The notes: generated by a model from the letters alone, not told the origin. DNA of 64,000 nt from an uncultured cyanobacterium (GCA_903903925.1 CAIVAU010000096.1:55443-119442); one strand, 5' to 3'. Shown: positions 1-9,501, counted from the stretch's first letter. Program-made: numbers and translations.

Positions 1-1
1 C

Positions 2-151
2 ATTCACAGTACTTTAGCTCAGATAGAAGAGGTTCATAAAAAGGAACCATATTTAGAAATTACCAGCGGTCCTTGGGTGCGGGGACAGGTAAAAAGTATT
101 TCTAAAAATCTACTCAAGTATGTCAAGTCAATTTTTGTATCAAAAAACTAA
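2..151 (+). CDS. C-terminal end of an unknown protein (truncated by window edge)
   Basis: An open frame enters from the left edge and ends at TAA 149-151, giving 49 residues. They are rich in Lys and Ser and end KSIFVSKN. No motif is recognisable. It lies on the same strand as the csm genes, 247 bp upstream, so it could belong to the CRISPR locus (for example an ancillary effector) or be unrelated. The short fragment does not decide this. The intervening 247 bp hold no gene, only a cyanobacterial intergenic repeat (around 310-345) and a CTCCCCA array just before csm1. Confidence 0.4.
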   Translation: MHSTLAQIEEVHKKEPYLEITSGPWVRGQVKSISKNLLKYVKSIFVSKN

Positions 152-398
152 GGATCTTTGCTGAATTAAGCTTAATTCTCTGAAAATGTAGCTATCCAGT
201 CCACCCTTACAGCACATTGCCAATAAGTCAAGCACAACCCTGATATCTAAAACCTACACAGAACTTACCATACTCCCTTCCCGGTCATTACCTAAATCTC
301 TCTAACTCAGATCTCTGTGTTCTCTGCGCCTCTGCGGTTAATAAGATAGGTAATCTTCTAGCGGTTCAGGAATAACTCCCCACTCCCCACTCCCAATA

Positions 399-2795
399 AT
401 GTCCAATCCCTCACATCAAGAAGCCCTAACCGTCATTCAACAAGCAGTATCAGATTTAGCTAACTGGGCAGGCTTGCAGCTAGATAGACCTGACGATTCT
501 GATGCTATTGCAGAAGCTAAAGAACACTTGCAGTGGCCAAGCGATCGCACCCCGAAACCCTTAAGTTTATTATTTGATGCGGTCAAATTATCACACGGTC
601 AAACTAAACAGCATTTTTGGTTGCCACACGCGATCGCCCACTCAAATCCTACTATCTGCTACCCCCAAGAACTGCCACCAACATCCGCTGAATTAGAAAC
701 GGAACTGAAAAAGTTAAAACAGCAAATCCACTCAGAAATAAGTTTTCTCAAGCATAATCAGGAAGACTGGAAGAACCTCTCCTTACTAACGCTGATTCTG
801 GAAAAATTTGGCTCATTTATCAGCTATGGTGAATCAGATGTTGCACTAGTAGACAAGGCAAAAACGACAGCGGCGGTTGCGGCGGCGATAGTAAAAGCAG
901 CCCAACTTAGTATCGTTGCTGGAGACTTGTCGGGAATTCAAAACTTTATCTACACAATATCTTCTGATGGTGCGCTTAAATCATTGCGGGCACGCAGCTT
1001 TTATCTAGAACTTGTAACGGAAGAAGTTGTAGCGCAGCTGCTAACTCGGTTAGAACTTCCCCGTACTAATATTATATATGCAGGTGGTGGCAACATATAT
1101 ATATTAGCTCCAGGTACTGAAGCGACAAAAACCGCTGTAAGGCGAGTTCGATTGCAGTTTAACCAATGGTTGCTAGAGAAATTCCAAGGGAAAATTTATC
1201 TTGGTCTCGATAGTTCAGACGAATTTCCTGTTGCTGATATACGTAATGCCAAGTTTAGTAAACATTGGTCAACTGCTACCAAAAACCTTGCAGTTTATAA
1301 AGCGCGGAAGTTTGGCGATCGCGTTGATACGCTTGTCAAGTTAACCGAACCATATCACGCCCATACCCCTTGCAAAGTTTGCCATCGTGATGACGAAGAG
1401 GATTTAAAACCACTCAACGAAGAATTGGGTGCAGTCATGGCTTGTAGTACCTGTTGTACAATGTATGATTTGGGAGGGAAGCTATTTCGTGTGGATGCGA
1501 TAGTGCGATCGCAACCGCAAAAGGTAATAGGGGAGCAGAAAGATGAGGAAGATAAGCTGTGGTTTCAACTACCTGCGATCGATCAGATCAGTGAAAATAA
1601 TGTTTATTATAAGCTAGTGGATTTCGATTATCGTAAACAAGATAACTTTGATAGATTAAAGCAAACAATTTCCGATAACCACACTGTTTTATTCGTTAAT
1701 AATTGGGATTTAAAATATTATAAATTTCGCAACTGCATACCCATATTACTTGGTAATTATGGTGAGGAAACAGAAAAACATGATGAAACTGGTTTTATGC
1801 GTGCCGAAGAAATGGCAGCATATTTTCAAGGTATTAAACGAGTTGGCTATTTACGAATGGATGTTGATAGGTTAGGTCAAATCTTTGCCAAAGGTTTGGG
1901 GAACAATCAAACATTGGCAAAATTAGCTGGATTATCACGACAAATGAGCTATTTCTTTAAAGTATATCTCAATAGTTTAGCTGCTAATCGTAGCAATAAT
2001 ATTCCTAAAGAAATTAAGCAGACACCTCAGAGCATTAAAAGCCAGAAAAATAATATTATAGACGAAAAATCATCTGAAGATAAGGGGAGAAAGATACTTT
2101 TCATTTATGCTGGAGGAGACGATTTATTTGTGAGTGGTGCTTGGAATGAAATTGTAGGTTTTTGCTTCGATATTTACCAATGCTTTCGTGCCTATACAGG
2201 GCATCATCCAGATATTACACTTTCAGCAGGTGTGAGTATTGCCGATGCTAAATTTCCCCTTTATCAAGCAGCCAAGGAATCAGGAGATGCAGAACATCAA
2301 GCGAAAAGCAACGGACGCGATAGTTTAAGCTTATTCAAAGAAGTCTTTAAATGGGATGAATGGTTGGGAATGGAAACACAAAATCATTCAGATGAAAAAC
2401 TTAAGCATTTAGATGAAGAAAATGAAGTACAAAAAAAGATTATTGGATACCTGAAACAAGAAGATAACCCATCCCTTTGGGGTATATTGCCTTTTGTCTC
2501 TAGATTAGAACGCCAGAAAATTGGCAGAGAATTTTCGCGTAATTTTGTCCGAAATCTCTTGATTACAGCACAAATTCAAGAGCAAGCCTTAAAGAATATT
2601 GAAGACAAAAAATCAAATGATACAATAGAAACACGTTATTATCTACATCTGCCAAAAATAGCCTATACATTAGCAAGATTACCGCAAAATGTCCTAGAAG
2701 ATGATGAATTTCGCACCTCTTTAAAGAACCCGTATAATGCTCCTTACTTTCGAGCGATCGCCACTTGGATTGAACTACTAAATCGTAACTCTTAA
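399..2795 (+). CDS. csm1: Type III-A CRISPR Cas10/Csm1, HD motif absent
   Basis: Large subunit of the Csm interference complex. In this family, target RNA binding switches on the palm domain, which makes cyclic oligoadenylate. Visible features: a first palm-like segment with AGGGNIY near residues 228-234, a zinc ribbon made of CxxC pairs C325/C328 and C349/C352, and the cyclase motif GGDD at 572-575 within IYAGGDDLF. The N-terminal ~170 residues align in style with the Csm1 HD region, but the HD dyad is not there. The second conserved block reads VDKAKTTAAVAAA, with Lys where a His is usual. The single-strand DNase is therefore probably lost, while cyclase activity is probably kept. Length 798 aa fits the family. 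The gene ends 3 bp before csm2, so it leads a tightly packed operon. Subtype III-A follows from the neighbours. Confidence 0.93.
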   Translation: MSNPSHQEALTVIQQAVSDLANWAGLQLDRPDDSDAIAEAKEHLQWPSDRTPKPLSLLFDAVKLSHGQTKQHFWLPHAIAHSNPTICYPQELPPTSAELETELKKLKQQIHSEISFLKHNQEDWKNLSLLTLILEKFGSFISYGESDVALVDKAKTTAAVAAAIVKAAQLSIVAGDLSGIQNFIYTISSDGALKSLRARSFYLELVTEEVVAQLLTRLELPRTNIIYAGGGNIYILAPGTEATKTAVRRVRLQFNQWLLEKFQGKIYLGLDSSDEFPVADIRNAKFSKHWSTATKNLAVYKARKFGDRVDTLVKLTEPYHAHTPCKVCHRDDEEDLKPLNEELGAVMACSTCCTMYDLGGKLFRVDAIVRSQPQKVIGEQKDEEDKLWFQLPAIDQISENNVYYKLVDFDYRKQDNFDRLKQTISDNHTVLFVNNWDLKYYKFRNCIPILLGNYGEETEKHDETGFMRAEEMAAYFQGIKRVGYLRMDVDRLGQIFAKGLGNNQTLAKLAGLSRQMSYFFKVYLNSLAANRSNNIPKEIKQTPQSIKSQKNNIIDEKSSEDKGRKILFIYAGGDDLFVSGAWNEIVGFCFDIYQCFRAYTGHHPDITLSAGVSIADAKFPLYQAAKESGDAEHQAKSNGRDSLSLFKEVFKWDEWLGMETQNHSDEKLKHLDEENEVQKKIIGYLKQEDNPSLWGILPFVSRLERQKIGREFSRNFVRNLLITAQIQEQALKNIEDKKSNDTIETRYYLHLPKIAYTLARLPQNVLEDDEFRTSLKNPYNAPYFRAIATWIELLNRNS

Positions 2796-2798
2796 AAT

Positions 2799-3371
2799 AT
2801 GTCACAAATTGATACTTCAAAACCAATTGTTGACCAAATCAAAACAACTATTACCGGATTAAAAGATGGGCTAAAAAACTATCCTATCCGGGACTTAGTG
2901 AAGCACGCCGAAAAATTTGGACCATATCTTAAGCAACAGCGTTTAGAAACCAACCAAGTTCGCAAATTTCTAGACGCCATTAATCAGATTAAAGCCTTAC
3001 TAGCACAACAAGATGAGGATAAAAATCTGCAAGAAGAATTAGAAATTATTCAAAAACAAGCAGAAAAGGAAAAACAAGCGATTCAAGAAAATAACGACTT
3101 TGGATCAGAAAAACTAATTCTTAATGTCAAAAATATCCAGAAACAAGCTGATGACAAGAAAGACAAATTGATTTTTGGAAAAATAGAGGCTGATATCGTA
3201 CTTCTCAAACCGAAACTCGCTTATGCAGCCGCCCGCCAGCGTTCTGCAAAACCTTTAGAAGAAGTCATTTCAATAGCAATTGATAAAGTCGAAAGTACAA
3301 AAGATTTTGAACGCCTCGTTCAATTTATCGAATCAATTATTGCCTATCATAAAGCTGAAGGTGGAAAATAA
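2799..3371 (+). CDS. csm2: Csm2, small subunit of the type III-A complex
   Basis: Alpha-helical small subunit lining the crRNA/target duplex in Csm complexes. The N-terminal part (residues about 20-65) has the family pattern of a helix with QxRxF (NQVRKFLDAI). The C-terminal part carries LLKPKLAYAAARQ and ends IIAYHKAEGGK, both typical of Csm2. A charged Glu/Lys/Gln-rich stretch between residues 70 and 125 makes it longer (190 aa) than the 120-150 aa common in the family. It starts 3 bp after csm1 and ends 2 bp before csm3, so translation is probably coupled. No catalytic role is expected. Confidence 0.85.
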   Translation: MSQIDTSKPIVDQIKTTITGLKDGLKNYPIRDLVKHAEKFGPYLKQQRLETNQVRKFLDAINQIKALLAQQDEDKNLQEELEIIQKQAEKEKQAIQENNDFGSEKLILNVKNIQKQADDKKDKLIFGKIEADIVLLKPKLAYAAARQRSAKPLEEVISIAIDKVESTKDFERLVQFIESIIAYHKAEGGK

Positions 3372-3373
3372 TT

Positions 3374-4411
3374 ATGCCAGCATCCCTCGAACAAAAACCC
3401 TTACTTGGTAAATTTACCCTCAAAAGCCAAATTGAAGTCAAAACCGGACTACATATTGGTGGAGGTGGTGAAAACCTTGATATTGGCGGACTCGATAAAC
3501 CAGTTATCCGTGATCCTTTAACCCAGTATCCCTACTTACCTGGTTCTTCTATCAAAGGTAAGTTACGTGCAATCACAGAAAGATTAACAAATAAACCTCT
3601 CAATCGTGCTAGTGGTAGTAATACTTATCGTTATGAAAGCGATGATTTAGCAGATGGATTTACCGAAATCGAGGGACTCTTAATTCGTTACCAAGGCGCG
3701 TCTACTTGTCTAGTTTCTCGATTATTTGGTTCCACGGGAGGTACCAATTGTTGGATAGACGTAGATACAGTTGCATCTCAACGATTGGAACGTGTACAAA
3801 ATGTTCAACGCCGATACATTGCTTTGGCTAAGGATGGTCGCACAGGTAGGTTTGTTGAAAATGCTAACAGTCAATTAAATCCAGGGGAAACAGTTGGGGA
3901 ATACATTAAAGTCAAAGGGCGCAACTGTCCAGCACGTTTAATTGTCCGCGATTCCCATTTATCACCCCAATCAGCAGAACAACTCAAAAAAGTAGACACG
4001 GGTCTATTTATGACGGAATGGAAATTTGAAAACGGTATTGATCGCGTTACTGCGGCTGCTAATCCTCGGCAATTTGAACGCGTTCCCGCAGGTTCAATAT
4101 TCGATTTTGAACTGGTTTACACCGTTGAAAATGCCAAACAAGCTATCAAAGATTTAGAAAATATAGCGATCGCCCTAGCAATCCTTGAAGACGATGCGTT
4201 AGGAGGTCACGGTTCTAGAGGTTATGGCAAAGTAGAATTTAAAAAATTCAATTTCTTTTACCGTGATTTGGAGTATTACCGTCAAATTACCAAAACTCCT
4301 AGAGATGGTTCAGGGATAAAAGGAATTCCATCTGCTAATAACATCCAAGAACTTTTAGATAACTTTACCGGGTTAAGTGAAAACATTCAACAGCGATTAC
4401 CAGGAAGCTAA
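3374..4411 (+). CDS. csm3: Csm3, RAMP backbone and target-RNA nuclease
   Basis: Repeated backbone subunit (Cas7 family) that binds the crRNA and cuts the target RNA at 6-nt steps. It shows TGLHIGGG at residues 24-31, GGLDKPVIRDP at 38-48, PGSSIKGKLR near 56-65 and a glycine-rich GGHGSRGYGK near the C-terminus. By comparison with well-studied Csm3 proteins, the catalytic Asp is the D of GGLDKPVI (D41). It is present, so RNA cleavage should be intact. Length is 345 aa against about 215-250 aa for short homologues. The extra residues sit in the middle (about 75-190). A GGTGG-like ribosome site precedes the ATG. Confidence 0.92.
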   Translation: MPASLEQKPLLGKFTLKSQIEVKTGLHIGGGGENLDIGGLDKPVIRDPLTQYPYLPGSSIKGKLRAITERLTNKPLNRASGSNTYRYESDDLADGFTEIEGLLIRYQGASTCLVSRLFGSTGGTNCWIDVDTVASQRLERVQNVQRRYIALAKDGRTGRFVENANSQLNPGETVGEYIKVKGRNCPARLIVRDSHLSPQSAEQLKKVDTGLFMTEWKFENGIDRVTAAANPRQFERVPAGSIFDFELVYTVENAKQAIKDLENIAIALAILEDDALGGHGSRGYGKVEFKKFNFFYRDLEYYRQITKTPRDGSGIKGIPSANNIQELLDNFTGLSENIQQRLPGS

Positions 4412-4413
4412 AT

Positions 4414-5502
4414 ATGGGTAAATGGCAACTTGTTAAGCTCAATTTTGGACAGTCAAATGTCCATTTCGGGGAGTTGGGTATTGGTGTGGAAGAGTCAAAA
4501 GAAAGAGTACGTTCAGATACTTTATTTAGTGCTTGGATAACTAACTACGCGCATTTATTTGGGCGGAAAAAAGTTGAAGAATTGTTGGCAAAGTTTCTTC
4601 AACCCAGCCCACCGATGCGAATAAGTTCGACTTTTATTTACCGTGAATGGAAGAATAATACTATTTTTTACCTCCCTCGCCCCTTGAAATTTCCAACTAA
4701 TTACCCGCATGATGGGGATGATTTAGCGTTTTTTAAAACCTACAAATCCCTTAATTATTTACCACTTAATATTTGGGAACGCTGGTATCAGGGAGAAGGC
4801 TTTACTAAAGAAGATACTCAAGAATTGATTGATAAAACCAAAGGTAACGCTAAAGGTAAACTTACAGAAGCAGGGACGTTTGCTTATAAAGAAGCATTCA
4901 AACATTACAAACTACCTAAAGTTGCGATAGATAGGACAACCAGCGCTACCAATTTTTACCATACTGGATACGTACAATTTGCTTGGGAGCAAAATGGTAT
5001 TGGGATTAATAGCTTATCAGGGTTGTATTTCCTCGTATATTTCGAGAACCAGGAACTGATCACAGACTTGAAAGCAGCACTGAAATTGTTGGGAGAACAA
5101 GGAATTGGGGGAGAACGTTCAAGTGGTGCGGGAGTATTCCAAGCCGAATGGTTGGATTTAAAGGATGCTTCCCCTAGTTGGGAAAATGTTGTCAACATGA
5201 CAGATGAGTCGGCTTATCAGTGCTTGATTAGCTTATTTTGGGATGATAATCAATCTATTCTTGAGCAAATTGTAGACGACCCCCACAGCAGCTATGAAAT
5301 ACAAGAACGGGGTGGATGGTTTTCTGATGGAAATATTCGCCGCATGATGGTAAGGATGTTTGCGGAAGGGTCGGTGTTTCCAATGGAACCGCAGGGAAAG
5401 CTAGCCAATGTCACACCTAGGAATGAGGATGGTACTTATAAAACCCATCCTATCTACCGTAGTGGTATCAGTTTAAGCTTACCGATCAAAGTACAAATGT
5501 AA
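4414..5502 (+). CDS. csm4: Csm4, RAMP subunit holding the crRNA 5' handle
   Basis: Cas5-group subunit that caps the complex at the 5' handle and contacts Cas10. The start (KWQLVKLNFG...VHFGELGIG) and the segment ERVRSDTLFSAW are typical of Csm4. The glycine loop GIGGERSSGAG lies near residues 229-240, and a second such region (RSGISLSLPI) closes the protein. It starts 2 bp after csm3. Downstream, the compact operon stops: a 130-bp repeat-bearing gap separates it from csm5, so csm5 and cas6 may depend on read-through or on their own promoters. Confidence 0.9.
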   Translation: MGKWQLVKLNFGQSNVHFGELGIGVEESKERVRSDTLFSAWITNYAHLFGRKKVEELLAKFLQPSPPMRISSTFIYREWKNNTIFYLPRPLKFPTNYPHDGDDLAFFKTYKSLNYLPLNIWERWYQGEGFTKEDTQELIDKTKGNAKGKLTEAGTFAYKEAFKHYKLPKVAIDRTTSATNFYHTGYVQFAWEQNGIGINSLSGLYFLVYFENQELITDLKAALKLLGEQGIGGERSSGAGVFQAEWLDLKDASPSWENVVNMTDESAYQCLISLFWDDNQSILEQIVDDPHSSYEIQERGGWFSDGNIRRMMVRMFAEGSVFPMEPQGKLANVTPRNEDGTYKTHPIYRSGISLSLPIKVQM

Positions 5503-5622
<120 letters not shown>

Positions 5623-5633
5623 AAAAATCTAAA

Positions 5634-6908
5634 ATGCTTACCTCTGTGATTCTCAGAAAACCAGAAGTTTATCAGTCAAAAAAGATACAGCTAACTAGCC
5701 CTATTCTACATATTGGTTCGTCAGTATCGAGGTTAAACCCTTTTGAATACGTACAAACATCTAAAAAAGTCTACCTTCCCAACCAAGAAGCCCTCGCTAA
5801 AGCCCTTCACAAGAAAGGTGGTAGCTATCTCAATGACTATATTCAAGCAATTGGCGATCGCCAAGATATCAGCAACCTACTCAAAGATGCTTTCGGAGAA
5901 CAGTGGTGGAGTACGACTGACACTAACGGAGAGTTGATTTTTCCAAAAAATGCCATTAGCCAAAAGTTGACAGATGATCGCATCACTGATTTGCGTCCCA
6001 TGATTCGCAATGGGATGGGACATCTATATATACCGGGGTCTTCGATTAAAGGGGCGATGAGAACTGCGATCGCATACTACTTGCTTAAACATGGCGATCG
6101 CTACAACATACCGAAAAACCAAGAAATTAGCGAAATCGAGAAAAAATTACGCAGTCGATTAGGAGAACTCAGTAATAAACACAGGCAAAAATCTACCGAT
6201 GATGACCTTTTTATGGATACTCTCTTCTCAGAATATATTCTTACGTATCACGGGAAAAAGTATAACGGTAGCAGTCAAAACACTGATTTTCTCAGAGTGC
6301 TAAGTGTCAGCGATAGCGAACCTCTCATTGAAGGTAAGATGACTACTAAAAAAGGACAACAAATTCCTATTAACATACCTGTTGTTGCTGAAGTCATCGT
6401 ATCCAGCCGCTTCCCCGATTATCTGGCAAAATACAAAGCATCTCTTTACGTCGAGATGGTAAGAAACGTCCAGACAACATTTACTCTGACACTCGATACA
6501 GAAATGCTGTCTTGGTTTAAACACAAACAAGGAATGAAATTACCATTTCAAAATTTAGAAGAATTGGTAAAAATTTGCCAGGAATTTAGTCAAGAACAAT
6601 GGGATTACGAACATGATTACTGGAACCGGATAAAAAATAATCCCCGTGCAGCAGGAAAAAATTTAGATTTTAATGACATTCGCCAATTTTACGAACCTGA
6701 GAACTGTCCCTTTAGTATGCGATTAGGTTGGGGTAGTGGGATGACAGGAACAACAGTAGATTTATTATTTGATGATGAATTACGAGCAGATATCCGCGAT
6801 ACTTGCGGGTTAAAAGCACCAGACTTTGAAGCACCAAAATCTAGAAGAACTGTAATGAATCCCGATGGGGAAATTAAGTTTGTACCAGGATGGGTGAAAT
6901 TTAAATAA
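5634..6908 (+). CDS. csm5: Csm5, RAMP subunit at the crRNA 3' end
   Basis: Cas7-like subunit at the crRNA 3' end of the Csm filament, involved in crRNA maturation in studied systems. Family marks: TSPILHIGSS near residues 22-31, HLYIPGSSIKGAMRTA near 127-142, and the C-terminal GWGSGMTGTTVD, which forms the glycine-rich loop. At 424 aa it is of normal size. It is separated from csm4 by a 130-bp repeat element and from cas6 by about 470 bp of repeats. It still lies in the same direction and order as in a standard csm operon. Confidence 0.9.
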   Translation: MLTSVILRKPEVYQSKKIQLTSPILHIGSSVSRLNPFEYVQTSKKVYLPNQEALAKALHKKGGSYLNDYIQAIGDRQDISNLLKDAFGEQWWSTTDTNGELIFPKNAISQKLTDDRITDLRPMIRNGMGHLYIPGSSIKGAMRTAIAYYLLKHGDRYNIPKNQEISEIEKKLRSRLGELSNKHRQKSTDDDLFMDTLFSEYILTYHGKKYNGSSQNTDFLRVLSVSDSEPLIEGKMTTKKGQQIPINIPVVAEVIVSSRFPDYLAKYKASLYVEMVRNVQTTFTLTLDTEMLSWFKHKQGMKLPFQNLEELVKICQEFSQEQWDYEHDYWNRIKNNPRAAGKNLDFNDIRQFYEPENCPFSMRLGWGSGMTGTTVDLLFDDELRADIRDTCGLKAPDFEAPKSRRTVMNPDGEIKFVPGWVKFK

Positions 6909-7364
<456 letters not shown>

Positions 7365-7380
7365 TTCATTAAAACATCCA

Positions 7381-8148
7381 ATGCTAGTTCATTCAACTTG
7401 GACATTAACTGTATCTAATCCAACTATTCTACCGCGTTCTTACAATCTAGAACTCGTAAAAATCTTACATAATCAAATAGGATTAGAAGTTGGAACAGAA
7501 AAAATTCCATCAACATCATTTTCTGGAATATGTGGCTCTTGTTTGACGCAACAGGGTTTTATCATTTTTGAACCACAAGAATTTTATCAATTATCTTTAT
7601 GTGGATTAACAGAAGACTCAAGTAAAGCTATCGTTGAATTAAAACTCAGGGAATCTCTCGAATTTCTTGGTGCTAAATTTAATATCATTAACCGCGAAGA
7701 TAAAATTACCAGCTACGAAGAACTTTATACTAAATTAGTCGCAAATGAACCCGAACCAGTACGTCGATTTAATTTACAATTTACAACGCCGACAGCTTTT
7801 GGACAATCTAGCGGTAGCCTACCGTTACCATTCCCTTTACCTTCTTTAATGTTCCGCAGTTGGTTAGAACGCTGGAATAATTTTGCTCCAGTTTATCTAG
7901 GCGGTGACGAACTAATTACGTATTTAAATAATGCCTTATTTATTAAACATCATCGAATCCAAACGCGCAATGTCCAGATGTATAAAGGTTATATCACTGG
8001 ATTTATAGGAGAAGTCTCGCTGCAAATATTCAATCGTACTGACCCTTTACTTGCAAATGTAGCTGATTTATTGGTTCAATATGCCGCATTTGCAGGAACT
8101 GGGATGAAGACAAGATTGGGAATGGGGCAAACAACTTTGAAACAATAA
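7381..8148 (+). CDS. cas6: Cas6 CRISPR repeat endoribonuclease
   Basis: RAMP-fold endonuclease that cuts the pre-crRNA at the base of the repeat hairpin, leaving an 8-nt 5' handle. Recognised by the C-terminal glycine loop GTGMKTRLGMGQT (residues about 238-250), diagnostic for Cas6. The catalytic residue cannot be assigned with certainty. Length 255 aa fits. It lies between csm5 and the array. The array repeats have a short GC-rich hairpin (CCCC-loop-GGGG), which is a suitable substrate. It probably supplies processing to this Csm complex. Confidence 0.87.
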   Translation: MLVHSTWTLTVSNPTILPRSYNLELVKILHNQIGLEVGTEKIPSTSFSGICGSCLTQQGFIIFEPQEFYQLSLCGLTEDSSKAIVELKLRESLEFLGAKFNIINREDKITSYEELYTKLVANEPEPVRRFNLQFTTPTAFGQSSGSLPLPFPLPSLMFRSWLERWNNFAPVYLGGDELITYLNNALFIKHHRIQTRNVQMYKGYITGFIGEVSLQIFNRTDPLLANVADLLVQYAAFAGTGMKTRLGMGQTTLKQ

Positions 8149-8371
8149 CTCATGCAAAATCTTCAAAGGTTACTAGTTTAGATATGGCTTGAGTCATAAT
8201 TTATTGCCTGCTTGGTCCACGACAACAAGTCTAAATTCCTCCATCGTATCCAAAACTAAATTGGGAGGATAGGGTTGTGTCCCATAGAAAAGGAAAAAAA
8301 CCAAATATGGGTCGAGTCCAACTTGTACTACCTTCTGTAGGCGATCGCGCCCAAAGTACGGGTTTTAATTT

Positions 8372-8571
8372 GTTTTCATCCCCCTGAGGGGAAGAGGTAG
8401 TCTGCCACAGGAAGCAGCCTACGTTTGGGGCTGCCGCGAAGGTCTGAAGTATGCGTTTCCGTCCCCGTGAGGGGAAGAGGTAGTTTAGCACACTGATGTT
8501 AAGCCAAGCGATGTCGTTGCACATTTTAATAGTAGTTTCCGTCCCCGTGAGGGGAAGAGGTAGTCTAGCAC
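8372..8571 (-). CRISPR. Short CRISPR array: three 37-nt repeats, two spacers
   Basis: Repeats lie at 8372-8408, 8455-8491 and 8535-8571, and spacers at 8409-8454 (46 nt) and 8492-8534 (43 nt). The last two repeats are identical except for one base. The 8372 repeat has changes at both ends. Read on the minus strand, each intact repeat starts GTGCTA, contains the hairpin CCCCTCACGGGG and ends ACGGAAAC, which matches the 8-nt handle style of type III crRNAs. The array is therefore read right to left, with the leader at 8572 and beyond and the decayed repeat at the trailing end. This is the usual polarity. It runs opposite to the csm operon. Confidence 0.85.
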
Positions 8572-8902
8572 CCTACCCAATGGAAACACTTACTATATTT
8601 AGTTTTCAAGGTGCAGTTGCGCCACTGTACGGAAAAAATCATGTGATTTAACTGTACCGTACAGATGCCACAAAACATTTAGCGCTAAAAATTACTTTCA
8701 TCTCTAATATTACAGCAAAACTGCCAGGAGTCAAGCTAAAAAATCTGACTTTTCTTTTATTTACTTTGCTTAACTCATCTATAGTGTTGAATCCTCACTG
8801 CGTCATTTTTGCCGAAAAGTTTACAATTGGTTACATTTGTCGAAACGTAGATATTCAGGCAGTTTCAGCCTTCAGACCCTTCTCGATTTGCAAACCTAGT
8901 CT
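8572..8902 (-). promoter_or_regulatory. Probable CRISPR leader region
   Basis: AT-rich non-coding DNA on the side of the conserved repeats. No gene is seen. It contains an inverted repeat CTGTACGG (8625-8632) / CCGTACAG (8657-8664), which could be a regulator site or a hairpin. Leader identity is inferred only from array polarity. No promoter can be fixed. Confidence 0.45.
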
Positions 8903-9035
8903 TTACAAAATTAAATAATCTGGCACTGCGTAAGGTGTGGTACTGCCATATACCCGCACCTGTTGTTTTGCTGTTGCGTCAAGGGGATAAACCCGGACAT
9001 GAATAATTGGCGAAACGGATAATGGTCGTTTTAAA
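8903..9035 (-). pseudogene. Possible C-terminal gene remnant
   Basis: On the minus strand a coherent C-terminal-like segment is readable (it includes VRVYPLDATAKQQVRVYGST and ends VPDYLIL). Upstream in the same frame the reading runs into a perfect palindrome (9039-9066) and then unlike sequence. This looks like the tail of a broken gene, but the family is not recognised and the call is weak. Confidence 0.25.
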
Positions 9036-9038
9036 CTT

Positions 9039-9066
9039 GTAGGGGCGTATTGCAATACGCCCCTAC
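9039..9066. repeat. Perfect 28-bp palindrome
   Basis: The half-site GTAGGGGCGTATTG is followed directly by its exact reverse complement. A diverged relative (GTAGGGGCGCAAGG...GCGCCCTGAC) lies near 33446-33472. It resembles dispersed palindromic repeats of cyanobacterial genomes. Confidence 0.8.
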
Positions 9067-9122
9067 GGTTATGAGGAATATCCATCGGTACAATTTTCAC
9101 CCTTCTACAAGTCAGGAGAGAA

Positions 9123-9431
9123 ATGATGATTTCTGATGAAATGGGCAGACAGCTGCACAATCGCTCAACACTCGGCGAACAACTCACAAACATAGAAAAA
9201 GAGCAGCTAGATGCTTGGTACGCAAAACTAGATGCAATTGAAAGCAAGCTGCTTGGTGACCATGCTGACTCTCAAATTGACTTGTCAACATTGCCAACTC
9301 AGATTGAAGCATCCTTAAACCAGTTAACATTCGTAACTCAACGGATTCAGCAAATATCTAGCGAAAATAATACTTTACGCCAAGAAATAAGTGTATTACG
9401 GCAACAATTGGTGATTCGACATTCGGCATGA
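9123..9431 (+). CDS. Small conserved-type hypothetical upstream of an HNH remnant
   Basis: This 102-aa protein has a good ribosome site (AGGAGA, 5 bp before the ATG; a second ATG follows directly). It begins MMISDEMGRQLHNRSTLGEQ and ends in a predicted coiled coil (residues about 60-98: TQRIQQISSENNTLRQEISV). No catalytic motif is seen. Its stop overlaps the ATG of an HNH-endonuclease remnant in an ATGA (9428-9431), so the two were once translationally coupled. It may be a partner of that nuclease. Function is unknown. Confidence 0.7.
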   Translation: MMISDEMGRQLHNRSTLGEQLTNIEKEQLDAWYAKLDAIESKLLGDHADSQIDLSTLPTQIEASLNQLTFVTQRIQQISSENNTLRQEISVLRQQLVIRHSA

Positions 9432-9501
9432 CTCTCTCAAAAGAAGTACGAGAACAAGTTTAGCAACGAGCAAACTATGCCTGCTCAAAAGTAGCCAATA
9501 C
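9428..9501 (+). pseudogene. HNH endonuclease remnant (5' end only)
   Basis: The reading MTLSKEVREQV-stop-QRANYAC matches the usual opening of cyanobacterial HNH endonucleases (…VRxRANYxCEYC). There is an in-frame TAG at 9461-9463, the zinc/HNH region is missing after ANYAC, and the sequence runs into a palindromic repeat at 9502. The gene is clearly dead. The loss is probably linked to the repeat insertion. Confidence 0.6.

Noticed and set aside
2..151. Csm6 or CARF effector as the gene upstream of csm1
   Set aside because: Only 49 C-terminal residues are visible and none of the HEPN or CARF motifs can be seen; the position alone is not enough.
8231..8524. Minus-strand 97-codon frame over the CRISPR array
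   Set aside because: It is an open reading frame created by the repeats themselves (the repeat translates as LFPSRGRKRI and similar). It has no ribosome site and no protein-like conservation.
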